A stretch of DNA of 61,961 nucleotides from the NCBI GenBank assembly GCA_030694465.1, contig JAUXYJ010000096.1, forward strand, positions 1-61,961, in the 5' to 3' direction. Under the pieces are notes generated by a model that ran no database searches, was not told the origin of the DNA, and saw only the letters and a program-made list of their open reading frames with translations. The DNA is from Deltaproteobacteria bacterium (GTDB taxonomy: Bacteria; Myxococcota_A; Polyangia; Polyangiales; Ga0077539). Each line of letters begins with the position of its first letter. Positions within the stretch are counted from its first letter, which is position 1. Shown here one piece after another: positions 9,434-17,769 of the stretch. The translations under genes and the position numbers were made by a program.

Positions 9434-10117
9434 GTGGCAAAAGCGAAACAAGAAAAAACTACGGGCGCACCTGAAGAGCCTACGCGGAGGGTCCCTTCGC
9501 AGGCACGCAGCCGAGCGCGGGTCGCGCGGATGCTCGAAGCGGCGACAGCGGTGTTCGCCGAGCAAGGGTACGACAGCGCCACCGTCGAGGTGATCGCGGC
9601 TCGGGCCGAGACCTCGGTGGGCAGCGTGTACCAATTTTTTCCGAACAAGAAGGCGCTCTTCGAAGCTGTGTGGGCACAGTACCTCGACGAGACTCGCGCG
9701 CTCTTTGAGACGGTCTTGGCCCAGAGCATCGCGCGCGGCATCGCCGACTGGCGCACGCTCTTGGACGAGTCCATCGACGCGTTCTGGGACCTCGACCGCA
9801 CGAGCAAAGCCTTTCGCGCGGTGTGGCTCAATGGACAACACTCGGTCGAGTTCTTGGCCGACGGATACGCGCTCAATCAGCAAATTGCCACGCGGTTGAG
9901 CCCCCTCTTGCGCCTCTTGGTCCCCTCGCTCAAGGTCTCTCAGCGCAAGATCGTGGCGAGTGTTCTCGTCGAGTCGATGTCCTCGATGCTGTTCTTCGCG
10001 GTCCGCTGTGAGGCCAAAATCGCACGCAAGATCGTGGGCGAGTGCAAGCTGATGCTGCGACGCTATCTTGAGGTCTACGTCGTTGATCCTGGGGATTTCG
10101 CAGCCGATCGTGCGTGA
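9434..10117 (+). CDS. TetR-family transcriptional regulator
   Basis: A 227-residue protein from a GTG start (a weak GAAGGGCGG precedes it). The N-terminal helix-turn-helix is clear: SRARVARMLEAATAVF, then GYDSATVEVIAARA and the recognition helix TSVGSVYQFFPNKKALFEAV (about residues 28-80). The C-terminal 140 residues form the usual all-helical ligand-binding domain with no sequence signature for a ligand. It is transcribed away from the P450 gene, so it most likely represses the P450 and itself through the palindromes at 9302-9346. It ends 2 bases before the convergent stop of the next gene. Confidence 0.92.
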   Translation: MAKAKQEKTTGAPEEPTRRVPSQARSRARVARMLEAATAVFAEQGYDSATVEVIAARAETSVGSVYQFFPNKKALFEAVWAQYLDETRALFETVLAQSIARGIADWRTLLDESIDAFWDLDRTSKAFRAVWLNGQHSVEFLADGYALNQQIATRLSPLLRLLVPSLKVSQRKIVASVLVESMSSMLFFAVRCEAKIARKIVGECKLMLRRYLEVYVVDPGDFAADRA

Positions 10118-10119
10118 GC

Positions 10120-10617
10120 TTACTCAGTCAAGATCTTTGCGTCGACGGTGCGCAGCGCTCGCGTGAGCTCGCTCAGGCTGGTCTTGGGGCGCCCCTCGCA
10201 GCGCTCGAGCACCCACTTGCCGCAGGTGTCCACGTCGTCAAAAATCTTGATGGGGTACTTCAACCGAGAGATCAAAATGATCCCCGAGACCATCGCGCGT
10301 GAGGCAGACGCGACGAGCCCTTCACCCCGGAGCGTGATCCCGACAGTCAATTGCCGGTGATTGTACGCCGTGAGCAGCGTCCCGATGTTCTTTCGGTCCT
10401 CTTCGGTCAGGTCGAGCTTGCTGGTCTTAGAGGCATCAATCAGCTGAAAACAAGCTACCGGATCGCTCTGCAGCGCGACCCGTCGTTGCGCCTCGCGAAA
10501 GCCCCGCAGCTGTGCGCTGTTGACCCCACCTGCACGCCACCGCGCGACGAGAAAATTGCGCCACACGCCAAACGCAGTGCGATCGTCGACGAAGACCATG
10601 TCGAGGGGATCGTTCAT
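10120..10617 (-). CDS. Conserved-looking hypothetical protein, 165 aa
   Basis: I do not recognise this family. It is a soluble protein without a signal peptide or membrane segment. It starts MNDPLDMVFVDDRTAFGVWRN and ends with a mixed alpha/beta region. The size and order (central helix, then a strand-rich TVGITLRGEGLV segment, then helices) resemble small regulatory proteins of the STAS-like kind, but no defining motif is present. It converges on the TetR gene and is divergent from the thioesterase gene, with the intergenic gap as their only shared promoter space. Confidence 0.6.
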   Translation of the reverse strand: MNDPLDMVFVDDRTAFGVWRNFLVARWRAGGVNSAQLRGFREAQRRVALQSDPVACFQLIDASKTSKLDLTEEDRKNIGTLLTAYNHRQLTVGITLRGEGLVASASRAMVSGIILISRLKYPIKIFDDVDTCGKWVLERCEGRPKTSLSELTRALRTVDAKILTE

Positions 10618-10682
10618 TCGTGGCGATGATTACGCAGAGCCCTGGTCTTGTGACAAGCAAGTCCCCTACGGATGCTCTCTTC

Positions 10683-11516
10683 ATGACCGAATCAACGGAC
10701 GAAGCGACGAGCCTCGTGTCGGTGTCTACGCCGACCCCGCTCGACACAATGCGCAGCAATGGCTGCAAATTCTCTTACCAAGTACCCGATGGTTGGCAGC
10801 AAGGTCGCGGCGCTTTCGGGGGCCTCGTGCTCGCGGTGCTCACGCGCGCCATGCGCATGTGCGAAGACGACCCCGCGCGATCGCTCCGCTCGCTCACCGC
10901 CGCGCTCGGCGGCCCCGCGCTGGTGGGTCCTGCAGAAATCCAGGTTGAACTCTTGCGTCGTGGCAACGGGCTCAGCACGCTTGCCGCGCGCCTAGTGCAA
11001 GACGGCGACGTGCGCGCACACGCCGTAGGGCTCTTTGCAAAGAGCCGCACACTCGACGACGCGCAGTGGGAGCCTGCGCGTGTGCCTCCCGCGCCGGCGT
11101 GGGAGAGCTGCGACGTGGTGGACGTGAGACCTCCCCTGGGGCCTGTGTTTGCGTCTCATTTTGAGTTTCGTCCCACGGTAGGGATCCCCTTCTCGGGGCA
11201 AGCGTCCGTGTGCGAAGGTTGGGTGCGCGCGCGAAGTCCTGGGCTCGCCCGAGACGAAGCGCTGCTCGTCGCGCTCGCGGACGTGTGGTGGCCCGCCGCG
11301 TTGGTGCGCGCGTCTGCGCCACGGCCCATGGCGACCATCGCGTTTACGCTGCAAATTCTCGGAGACTGGGAGGGCCTTGACCCAGACGCTCCGCTCTTTC
11401 ACTCAGGCCAGAGTGACATCGGCCGCGACGGTTACTTCGCAGAGACACGCGAGCTTCGTGGCGTCGATGGACGCTTGATGGCACGCAACACGCAGACCAT
11501 GGCGATCATCGCGTGA
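10683..11516 (+). CDS. TesB-like acyl-CoA thioesterase family protein
   Basis: 277 residues from the ATG at 10683. An in-frame GTG at 10620 would add 21 residues but nearly abut the divergent gene, so the inner ATG is preferred without a strong ribosome site either way. The N-terminal half carries the hot-dog signature of double-hot-dog thioesterases (GWQQGRGAFGGLVLAVLTRA), followed by a strand-rich half with DVWWPAALVRA and a C-terminal YFAETRELRGVDGRLMARN. TesB/4HBT_3 proteins hydrolyse acyl-CoA in the cytoplasm. The substrate and any link to the P450 are unknown. It stands alone transcriptionally. Confidence 0.75.
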   Translation: MTESTDEATSLVSVSTPTPLDTMRSNGCKFSYQVPDGWQQGRGAFGGLVLAVLTRAMRMCEDDPARSLRSLTAALGGPALVGPAEIQVELLRRGNGLSTLAARLVQDGDVRAHAVGLFAKSRTLDDAQWEPARVPPAPAWESCDVVDVRPPLGPVFASHFEFRPTVGIPFSGQASVCEGWVRARSPGLARDEALLVALADVWWPAALVRASAPRPMATIAFTLQILGDWEGLDPDAPLFHSGQSDIGRDGYFAETRELRGVDGRLMARNTQTMAIIA

Positions 11517-11594
11517 CCGTCACGCGAAGGTGTATGCACCCAACCGTGCGATGCTAGCGCGCTAGGTTCGCTGTTCTTTGCTGGAGATTGCCTG

Positions 11595-11945
11595 ATGAAT
11601 CACTCGTCTCACTTCTTGCGCGTCGCGCGCACTTTGGCCTTCGTTTCGGGGGCCTCGCTCATGGGCTGCGGGGTGACCGTGGCACCGGGAGACAGCGGCG
11701 CAGATGGCACAGGGGCTGACACGAGCGTCATGGCAGACAGCAGCCTCATGTGTCCCGTGGCGATCCCGACGATGGGCAGCATGTGCCCCGCGATCGGCCA
11801 AGCGTGCACCTACGAGATGCCCAGCTCTGGCGTTCAGACGTACTGTGTGTGCCGCACGTCGGGTGCCGATACAAACCCCGCGTGGTCTTGCTCGACCGCG
11901 GTCGAAGGCCCCTTGCCCCCGCCCGAGCTAGCGGCGTGGTCCTGA
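11595..11945 (+). CDS. Small Cys-rich lipoprotein, copy 1 of tandem pair
   Basis: 116 residues; GGAG lies 10 bases upstream of the ATG. A lipoprotein signal peptide ends in a lipobox (SGASLMGC), then a short Asp/Gly/Ala/Thr linker, then a compact domain with six cysteines (CP, MC, AC, YCVC, WSC). It is clearly homologous to the next gene: the signal peptide (SHFLRVxRTLAFVSGASL) and the C-terminal Cys pattern ending in GPLPPPE/GPLFPPE are shared, while the linkers differ in length. Function unknown; probably surface- or periplasm-exposed. Confidence 0.8.
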   Translation: MNHSSHFLRVARTLAFVSGASLMGCGVTVAPGDSGADGTGADTSVMADSSLMCPVAIPTMGSMCPAIGQACTYEMPSSGVQTYCVCRTSGADTNPAWSCSTAVEGPLPPPELAAWS

Positions 11946-11970
11946 TCCTTTTTTCCTTGGAGAATCCCTC

Positions 11971-12504
11971 ATGAACGACACTTCCCACTTTCTTCGCGTT
12001 GTCCGCACTTTGGCCTTTGTGTCGGGGGCCTCGCTCGTCGCGTGTTCGCCTCCAGTGCCCACGACCGATGGTGGCGCCGATGGGTCCAGCAGCGACGTGA
12101 CCACAAGCTCGGATGTGGTCGCCGAGGACAGGCCCACGGCCTTCTTCGATGGTCCAGTCCTGCCTGACGTCTCAAGCGACACGGTCTCGCCTGACGCATC
12201 GACCCAGGACGCCGGAGCCGATGCCACAGCAAGCGACGCTTCGACAGCCGACGCTGTAGCCGACGCTGCAGCCGACGTATCTCCCAGCGATGGCGCGAGA
12301 GCAGACGCGACGCCGGTATGTCCCATGACTACGCCCGTCAACGAATCGCTGTGTGAGACCGTCGGGCAGAGCTGCGACTACTCGGACCCAGGGATGGGAG
12401 TCTTCACGTTTTGCTCATGCGACATGGTCGCAGGCGCGAGCCCTCGGTGGTCGTGCTCGATGGCTGTGCCAGGCCCCTTGTTTCCTCCCGAGGTCTCGGC
12501 CTAG
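11971..12504 (+). CDS. Cys-rich lipoprotein, copy 2 of tandem pair
   Basis: 177 residues; GGAG lies 9 bases upstream. It has the same lipoprotein signal (GASLVAC) and the same six-Cys C-terminal domain (residues about 115-177) as the upstream gene. The linker is expanded to about 85 residues of Asp/Ala/Ser/Val repeats (DAS, DAG, DAT, DAV units). Such linkers are common in exported lipoproteins of Myxococcota. Only 25 bp separate it from copy 1, so the two are likely co-transcribed. Function unknown. Confidence 0.8.
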   Translation: MNDTSHFLRVVRTLAFVSGASLVACSPPVPTTDGGADGSSSDVTTSSDVVAEDRPTAFFDGPVLPDVSSDTVSPDASTQDAGADATASDASTADAVADAAADVSPSDGARADATPVCPMTTPVNESLCETVGQSCDYSDPGMGVFTFCSCDMVAGASPRWSCSMAVPGPLFPPEVSA

Positions 12505-12529
12505 CGCGCAGCGGACGAAGGGGCAGAGA

Positions 12530-12540
12530 GGGGGGGGGGG
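12530..12540 (+). repeat. Homopolymer run of 11 G
   Basis: An uninterrupted G11 tract in the 134-bp gap between the second lipoprotein and the holin-like gene, about 100 bp upstream of the latter's start. Runs of this length are slippage-prone. It could vary expression of the downstream gene or be neutral. Confidence 0.7.
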
Positions 12541-12638
12541 CTGCGCTGCACGGTCGCGCACGGTGTGCTAGGACTCCCGGCGCTCGTCCGAGGTCTGCGA
12601 TGTAGACCCTCTTTCGAGCACAAAGGAGTGAAGACGCA

Positions 12639-12986
12639 ATGAGTGACTTGATGCGACTGGCGCTGCAGTTTTTGGTCAGCGGGCTGAGTGTTTTGCTTGT
12701 GGCGGCGCTGCTCCCAGGGATCCGTGTGCGTAAGTACAGCGACGCGGTGTGGTTCTCGATCGTAGTGGCAGCGCTCAACGTGCTTGCGTACAAAGTCCTG
12801 GGGATCATCACGATCCCGATGGCTGTGTTGTCGCTTGGGATCTTCGCGTTCTTTCTCAACGGCGCGCTGTTTTTGGTCGCGAAGAAGATCGTGAAGGGCA
12901 TCGAGATCGATGGCTGCCTGATCGCGTCGATCGCCGCGCTCTTGGTGAGCTTGGTCAACGCTGCGCTGCAGGCGTTCTTGTTCTAA
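12639..12986 (+). CDS. Phage holin family 4-type (PF04020-like) small membrane protein
   Basis: 115 residues with four hydrophobic segments (about 5-26, 38-56, 58-85 and 93-115) and the family-typical LPGIRVRKYSDAVWFSIVVAALN loop after the first helix. AAGGAG lies upstream of the ATG. Despite the family name these chromosomal proteins are widespread inner-membrane proteins of unknown role, and nothing here suggests a prophage. It stands alone between the lipoprotein pair and the DprE2/DprE1-like genes. Confidence 0.85.
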   Translation: MSDLMRLALQFLVSGLSVLLVAALLPGIRVRKYSDAVWFSIVVAALNVLAYKVLGIITIPMAVLSLGIFAFFLNGALFLVAKKIVKGIEIDGCLIASIAALLVSLVNAALQAFLF

Positions 12987-13087
12987 GCGCCACTGGTCGA
13001 CGCGCCCGAACCGCTCACCGGGGAGATTGAGCCGTTGCGCACAGAGTCAGGCCAACCACGCGAGGGCCGTGTGCTACACGATCGCTC

Positions 13088-13834
13088 GTGAAGACTCCGC
13101 GAAAGATTGTGCTGCTCGGCGCCACCAAGGGGATGGGCCGTGCCCTAAGTCGCGTGCTGAGCGCGCGTGGCGACCTGCTGTTTTTGCTCGGTCGAGACGA
13201 AGAAGACCTTGCAAAAACACAGGCAGACTGCGCCGTCACCGGGAGCGAGCCTGTCGGCTTTGCCTTGTGTGATCTCGAAGACCCCACCGGATTTGACGCC
13301 GCACTTGGAGCCGCAGACCTAGCGCTCGGCGGGTTTGACACGGTGATTGTCACTGCCGGGATGTTCGCGACGCAAGACGCGCTCGAGCGTGACCCCGTGC
13401 TCGCCGCGAGGGTGCTCACCGTGAACTTTACGAACACCGTGGTGTTCTGCGAATTTGCACGCAAAATGCTCCTCGCGCGCGGCGGCGGGGCGCTCTGTGT
13501 GTTCTCGTCGGTGGCGGGTGAGCGCGGGAGAAAGCCCATCGTGATTTATGGCGCGAGCAAGGCCGGGTTGTCGCAGTACCTTGAGGGGCTCGATCACAAG
13601 TTTCGCGCCTCAGGGTTGCGTGTGTTGACGGTCAAGCCAGGCTTTGTGCACACGGGCATGACCGAGGGGCTCAAAGCGCCGCCGTTTGCGGGCGAGCCCG
13701 AAGACGTCGCGCGCACGGTGGTCCACGCGATCGATGCGGGCAAGGCCGTGGTGTACGCGCCCATGCCCTGGGCGCCCATCATGGCGGTGATCCGCGCGTT
13801 GCCTCGGTTTGTAATGCGCAAGGTAGGTTTTTGA
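13088..13834 (+). CDS. SDR oxidoreductase, DprE2-like
   Basis: 248 residues from a GTG. A short-chain dehydrogenase with the NAD(P) glycine motif GATKGMG (residues 11-17), VTAG, a Ser in VFSSVAG and the catalytic YGASK (about residues 154-158). The C-terminal PWAPIMAVIRALPRFVMRKV is a membrane-affine tail like that of DprE2, the NADH-dependent decaprenylphosphoryl-2-keto-ribose reductase. The next gene is a DprE1-like oxidase that starts right after this stop. The pair should therefore epimerise a polyprenyl-phospho-pentose at the inner membrane. The pairing supports the call more than this SDR sequence alone. Confidence 0.75.
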   Translation: MKTPRKIVLLGATKGMGRALSRVLSARGDLLFLLGRDEEDLAKTQADCAVTGSEPVGFALCDLEDPTGFDAALGAADLALGGFDTVIVTAGMFATQDALERDPVLAARVLTVNFTNTVVFCEFARKMLLARGGGALCVFSSVAGERGRKPIVIYGASKAGLSQYLEGLDHKFRASGLRVLTVKPGFVHTGMTEGLKAPPFAGEPEDVARTVVHAIDAGKAVVYAPMPWAPIMAVIRALPRFVMRKVGF

Positions 13835-13861
13835 GTGACAGACTCGAAGGAGCGATCAGCG

Positions 13862-15190
13862 ATGAATCACAGCGAGAGTGTCTTGAGTGGTTGGGGGCGC
13901 ATTGGTGTCTTGGGGCACGAGCGCCGGAGCGAGAACCTGCGCGAAGCGAGCCGTGACGCGGTGCTCTCGCGAGGTCTCGGTCGCTCGTACGGCGACAGCG
14001 CGTTGCCGCCCCCGAGCGCGCGCGAAGTGCTGGGGACTGCGCTCGCGGATCGCTTGCTTGGGTTTGACGAAGGCACTGGGATTTTGCACGCCGAAGCGGG
14101 TGTGAGCATCGAGCAGCTTAACCGCCGCATGTTGCCGATGGGGTACTTTGTTCCGGTGACGCCGGGGACGCAGTTTGTGACCATGGGCGGCGCGGTCGCG
14201 GCGGATGTGCATGGCAAGAATCACCACGTCGCGGGGTGCTTTGGTGAGCACGTGACGCGCATGACCATGCGGGTCGCGAGCGGTGAAATCGTCAGCGTTT
14301 CGCCTAACGAAAACGCGGATCTCTTCTGGGCTACCGTCGGCGGCATGGGCCTCACGGGGCACATTTTGGACGTAGAGTTCGCGATGAAGCGCGTGCCCTC
14401 GCCGTGGATTTATCAAGAGAGCTGGCGCGTGCCAGACATCGACGCGTACATCGACGCGCTCGCCGAGGGCGCCAAGAAGTTTGACTACACCGTGGGGTGG
14501 ATCGACTGTCTTTCGCGCGGCAAAAACATGGGCCGCGGGATCTTGATGGCTGGCGACTGGGCCAAGCCCGAGCAGGCGCCATCACGGTACCCGTCACCGT
14601 TGCCCAAGCTCTCGATGCCGTTTGAGCTCCCGAGCTTTGCCCTCAATCCGCTGAGCATCAAAGCGTTTAACTTTGGTTTTTACTGGAAGCACCTCGCGCA
14701 ACATCAGCAAGGCTTGGTCCACTGGCAGACCTTCTTCTACCCACTCGACATGATCCGCGGGTGGAACAAAATGTACGGTCCGCGTGGATTTACCCAGTAC
14801 CAATGCGTCTTGCCCGCCGGCGATCAGCGTCGCTCCGCGCGTCGCGTGCTCGATGTGCTCAGCCGCGAGGGTGGCGCTTCGTTCTTGTGTGTGATCAAGG
14901 ACTGCGGCGAGCAGGGCCAAGGGATCTTGTCGTTTCCGATGAAGGGGATCAGCATCGCGCTGGACATCCCCGTCAACGACCGTACGCAGAAGCTCATCGA
15001 CACGCTCAATGAGGTCGTACTTGAAGAAAACGGCCGCATTTATCTCGCGAAAGACCAGTTTACGCGCCCCGAGCACTTCGCCGCGATGGAGCCAAGACTC
15101 GAGAAGTTTAGGCAAGTGCGAGACCGCTGGGACCCCACGCACAAGATCCGCAGCGCGCAGAGCGTGAGGCTCTTGGGCGATCGCCCCTAA
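13862..15190 (+). CDS. dprE1: FAD-dependent oxidase, DprE1-like
   Basis: 442 residues from the ATG at 13862, which has AAGGAG 9 bases upstream; a GTG at 13835, directly after the previous stop, is the alternative. N-terminal LSGWGR and the FAD PP-loop SRGLGRSYGDS are followed by TPGTQFVTMGGAVAADVHGKNHH, the signature of vanillyl-alcohol-oxidase-fold DprE1. DprE1 oxidises decaprenylphosphoryl ribose at C2, and DprE2 (the previous gene) then reduces the ketone to give the arabinofuranose donor. Near the C-terminus, SFPMKGISIALDIP aligns with the mycobacterial segment holding the benzothiazinone-target Cys387; here the residue is Ala. The gene overlaps the convergent hydrolase gene by 4 bases. 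Confidence 0.85.
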   Translation: MNHSESVLSGWGRIGVLGHERRSENLREASRDAVLSRGLGRSYGDSALPPPSAREVLGTALADRLLGFDEGTGILHAEAGVSIEQLNRRMLPMGYFVPVTPGTQFVTMGGAVAADVHGKNHHVAGCFGEHVTRMTMRVASGEIVSVSPNENADLFWATVGGMGLTGHILDVEFAMKRVPSPWIYQESWRVPDIDAYIDALAEGAKKFDYTVGWIDCLSRGKNMGRGILMAGDWAKPEQAPSRYPSPLPKLSMPFELPSFALNPLSIKAFNFGFYWKHLAQHQQGLVHWQTFFYPLDMIRGWNKMYGPRGFTQYQCVLPAGDQRRSARRVLDVLSREGGASFLCVIKDCGEQGQGILSFPMKGISIALDIPVNDRTQKLIDTLNEVVLEENGRIYLAKDQFTRPEHFAAMEPRLEKFRQVRDRWDPTHKIRSAQSVRLLGDRP

Positions 15191-16341
15191 CGCGCGCCGT
15201 ACATGGTCCGCCAGGCGCGATCAAAGCGGTAATTTCCCATCGCATCGCGCGGAGAGACCCCGCCCGCTTGCGTCGATCCGTGCCCGTCCGTGGTCATGAG
15301 TGACGAGATCAGCCGGTGCGAATTGGCGTACGGTGCCGCGGTGGTCTCGACGTTCGTGGGGGGGCCAGCGAGGCCCAGCGTCGCGATCGACGCGAGGTGT
15401 CCCATGTGCTGGCTGTCGGCCGTGTGCGAGAAGCTCCAGAGCCGCGCCACGGGGGTCATCCCTGCGCGCATGAGCCACGCCTGGTTGGTGTCCAGCGGGC
15501 CCGAGAGCATCACCGCGCGCTCGACCCCACGCACCTGCGAGATCACTCCCGACGAGCTCGCGCCGTGAGAGATCCCAGAGATCACAATCGAGCCCCAGCG
15601 AGGGCGGCCCGCGTCGAGAAAATAGCCCCAATCGCCCTGCGGATTGCGTCGCACCAAGAGCTGCAGCGCGCGCACCACGCGCTCTTCGATCGAGTCCGCG
15701 CGGGCGATGGTGATCGCGGGGTGACGGTCGGTGCCATCAAAGGCCTCGAGGCGACACCCTGCGATGTCATTGCCACACACGCCCACCCCATAATCGCTGA
15801 TGTAACACGGCGCAATCACGTGAAACCCGTAGCTCGCGAGCACGCGCCCGTGCTCGTTGGAGCCACAGGTGCTAGGTCGCCCAGCGCCGTGCAGGTACAC
15901 GACGAGTCGCCCCAGCGGCGCGACGCGTGTGTCTAAGTGCACGAGCTGCGTGCCGTCCGCGACGCGCGCCATCGGGTCTGCCTCGCTCGGGCGAAAGCTC
16001 AGCGAAAACAGCTGCGGCATGCGCCGATCGACCATGGGCCCTGACGGCCCAGCGTCGGTCTGCGTGTCGCTGGTCGCGTCGCGCGCGGCGTCTTGCATGG
16101 GTGCTGTGGCATCTGGCGGTGCGACGGCGTCCATCGCGGGCTCAAGCGCATCGTCGGTGATTGCGTCGAGTGCCTCTGCGTCGGCCGTAGTGGCCGCGTC
16201 CGGGGGCGGTGTGCCATCGGGAGAAGCCAAGGCGCTGTCTGGTACAACAGAGCCGTCTAGGGGCTCTGTAGGCGCTCCGCAGTGGGTCAGCGCGAGGGCA
16301 AGGGAGAGCGACAGCGCGGTCTGCACGCGAGGGGACGACAT
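15187..16341 (-). CDS. Lipoprotein with alpha/beta-hydrolase (PHB-depolymerase-like) domain
   Basis: 384 residues from the ATG at 16341. The frame runs further upstream, but this start gives a clean lipoprotein signal (LSLALALTHC). Residues about 25-120 are an Asp/Ala/Pro/Thr linker. The rest is an alpha/beta hydrolase: LVVYLHGAGRPS (oxyanion strand), the nucleophile elbow GISHG (GxSxG) and a late TDGHG that could supply the catalytic His. The early HGAG is typical of polyhydroxybutyrate-depolymerase and feruloyl-esterase relatives. Probably an outer-membrane-anchored esterase; substrate unknown. Confidence 0.78.
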   Translation of the reverse strand: MSSPRVQTALSLSLALALTHCGAPTEPLDGSVVPDSALASPDGTPPPDAATTADAEALDAITDDALEPAMDAVAPPDATAPMQDAARDATSDTQTDAGPSGPMVDRRMPQLFSLSFRPSEADPMARVADGTQLVHLDTRVAPLGRLVVYLHGAGRPSTCGSNEHGRVLASYGFHVIAPCYISDYGVGVCGNDIAGCRLEAFDGTDRHPAITIARADSIEERVVRALQLLVRRNPQGDWGYFLDAGRPRWGSIVISGISHGASSSGVISQVRGVERAVMLSGPLDTNQAWLMRAGMTPVARLWSFSHTADSQHMGHLASIATLGLAGPPTNVETTAAPYANSHRLISSLMTTDGHGSTQAGGVSPRDAMGNYRFDRAWRTMYGAR

Positions 16342-16442
16342 GCCGCGATGATAGCGAGGAACCGCGCGGAGGCGCGTGGGTGAATTTCGACGGCAAAAAT
16401 AGCGAGATCGAGGGCAAGTGTGAGAAACGGGCAAAACGATCA

Positions 16443-17759
16443 ATGAGCAGCGCGTGGCGAGAGTCGGTTGGGCTGTGTGTGTGTGCAGCCTTTTGTATTC
16501 GTGGGGCGGACAGCGCGGCGCAGAGCCGTGGAGATACTTCGCTTGACCTCGCTCCGAGCGCGAGCAGCGGCAATCCGGCGACGTCGCCGGGTGGGCACAG
16601 TGATGCCGATCCCGCGAATGAGCACGGCGTGGAGTGGAGCGCGCGTGTGGGTCACGGGCTCACGGTGCGCTCGCGAGACGACCGGTTTGCGCTGACCCTT
16701 CGAGCGCGGATGCAGGTGAGATTCACTGGTGAAATCCCAGTCACTCCGGCGATGGGCGCAGACCCGTTTCGGGGTGAGTTTAACCTTCGACGCGCGCGTA
16801 TCTTGATGCAGGGCCACGCGCTGACGCCGAGGTTTCAGTACTACATTCAGCTCGGGGTCTCGCCGCAGGACATGGAGGCAGACTTGCTGATCCCGCTGCG
16901 TGACGCGAGTCTGAACTACGCGTTTCACGACGCGATCGCGCTGCGGGTTGGGCAGATGAAGGTCCCGTTTAACCGCCAGCGTGTGATCTCTTCGAGCGCG
17001 CAGCAGTTTGTCGATCGCTCACTCGCCAACGTCGAGCTCAACCTTGATCGTGACATCGGTCTGCAATTTCACTCGATCAAACTCTTAGGCGGGCGGTTGG
17101 GATATCAGGTCGGGGTCTTCGGCGGCTCGGGCCGCAACCGGCCTGCGCTGGACTCACGGTTTCTCTACGTTGCGCGTGTGCAAGTGCAGCCCTTTGGGCG
17201 CTTCGAAGACATGGACCATGAGTGTGATTTTGCCCGCGGTGCGCCACGGTTGTCCGTGGCCGTGGGTGCCGCGTTCAATCACCAGAGCCCTCGCTCGGGC
17301 AGCACCATCGGGAGCACCTATCGCCTCGGTCGCTATGACTATTTGCATGGCGAAGTGGACATGCTCTTCAAGTGGCGAGGCTTCACGATGCAGGCCGAGG
17401 GACTCATCCGTGTGGCAGATCGCCCGGGGACGCTCGGCATGGCCGCCACCGGGATGAGCACGATCGAGTATGCGCGCTCGGCGTGGGGCTACATGGTGCA
17501 GGCCGCGTACATGCTGCCCTCGCAGGTCGAGTTTGGCGCGCGCTGGGGGCAGGTCACGCCGATCGCGCTCGCGAGCGCGGTGCCCATGGTGCAGACGCAG
17601 GACCCCTCGTTTGTGCGCAGTCACGAGCTCGGCGGCGTCGTGAGCTACTACGCTGCGCAGCACGGGCTCAAGGTGCAGACCGATCTGTTTTATCTCTTCG
17701 GCGAGGCCCTCGACGCGGGGCGATTTCAGCTCCGGGTGCAAGCGCAGCTGTACTTTTGA
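16443..17759 (+). CDS. Phosphate-selective porin O/P-like outer-membrane protein
   Basis: 438 residues from the ATG at 16443 (signal peptide ...LCVCAAFCIRGADSAAQ); an upstream start at 16380 would bury it. After a Ser/Gly/Pro linker (residues 30-60) comes an OprO/OprP-type barrel: RFALTLRARMQVRF, FNLRRARILMQGHALTPRFQYYIQLG, LRVGQMKVPFNRQRV, and a terminal aromatic strand ending QAQLYF, as expected for BAM substrates. The linker contains a 16-bp copy of the dispersed palindrome read as PATSPG. It likely forms an anion-selective pore. No pho genes are nearby. Confidence 0.85.
   Translation: MSSAWRESVGLCVCAAFCIRGADSAAQSRGDTSLDLAPSASSGNPATSPGGHSDADPANEHGVEWSARVGHGLTVRSRDDRFALTLRARMQVRFTGEIPVTPAMGADPFRGEFNLRRARILMQGHALTPRFQYYIQLGVSPQDMEADLLIPLRDASLNYAFHDAIALRVGQMKVPFNRQRVISSSAQQFVDRSLANVELNLDRDIGLQFHSIKLLGGRLGYQVGVFGGSGRNRPALDSRFLYVARVQVQPFGRFEDMDHECDFARGAPRLSVAVGAAFNHQSPRSGSTIGSTYRLGRYDYLHGEVDMLFKWRGFTMQAEGLIRVADRPGTLGMAATGMSTIEYARSAWGYMVQAAYMLPSQVEFGARWGQVTPIALASAVPMVQTQDPSFVRSHELGGVVSYYAAQHGLKVQTDLFYLFGEALDAGRFQLRVQAQLYF
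16575..16590. repeat. Dispersed palindrome, coding copy (porin linker)
   Basis: CCGGCGACGTCGCCGG, a perfect 16-bp palindrome identical to the core of the intergenic copies. It is translated Pro-Ala-Thr-Ser-Pro starting at residue 45 of the porin, in its low-complexity linker behind the signal peptide. Confidence 0.75.
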
Positions 17760-17769
17760 GCGCGAGCGA

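Noticed and set aside
9262..9876. 205-residue N-terminal extension of the P450 frame
   Set aside because: It would run antisense across the whole operator and the first half of the TetR gene; the ATG at 9261 has a good ribosome site.
5293..11516. Secondary-metabolite cluster (P450, thioesterase, plus the Sfp-type transferase at 25 kb)
   Set aside because: No NRPS, PKS, terpene cyclase or carrier protein anywhere in the window, and the genes are in separate transcripts.
12639..12986. Prophage lysis holin
   Set aside because: The PF04020-like family is chromosomal and widespread; no phage structural, lysis or integrase gene is nearby.
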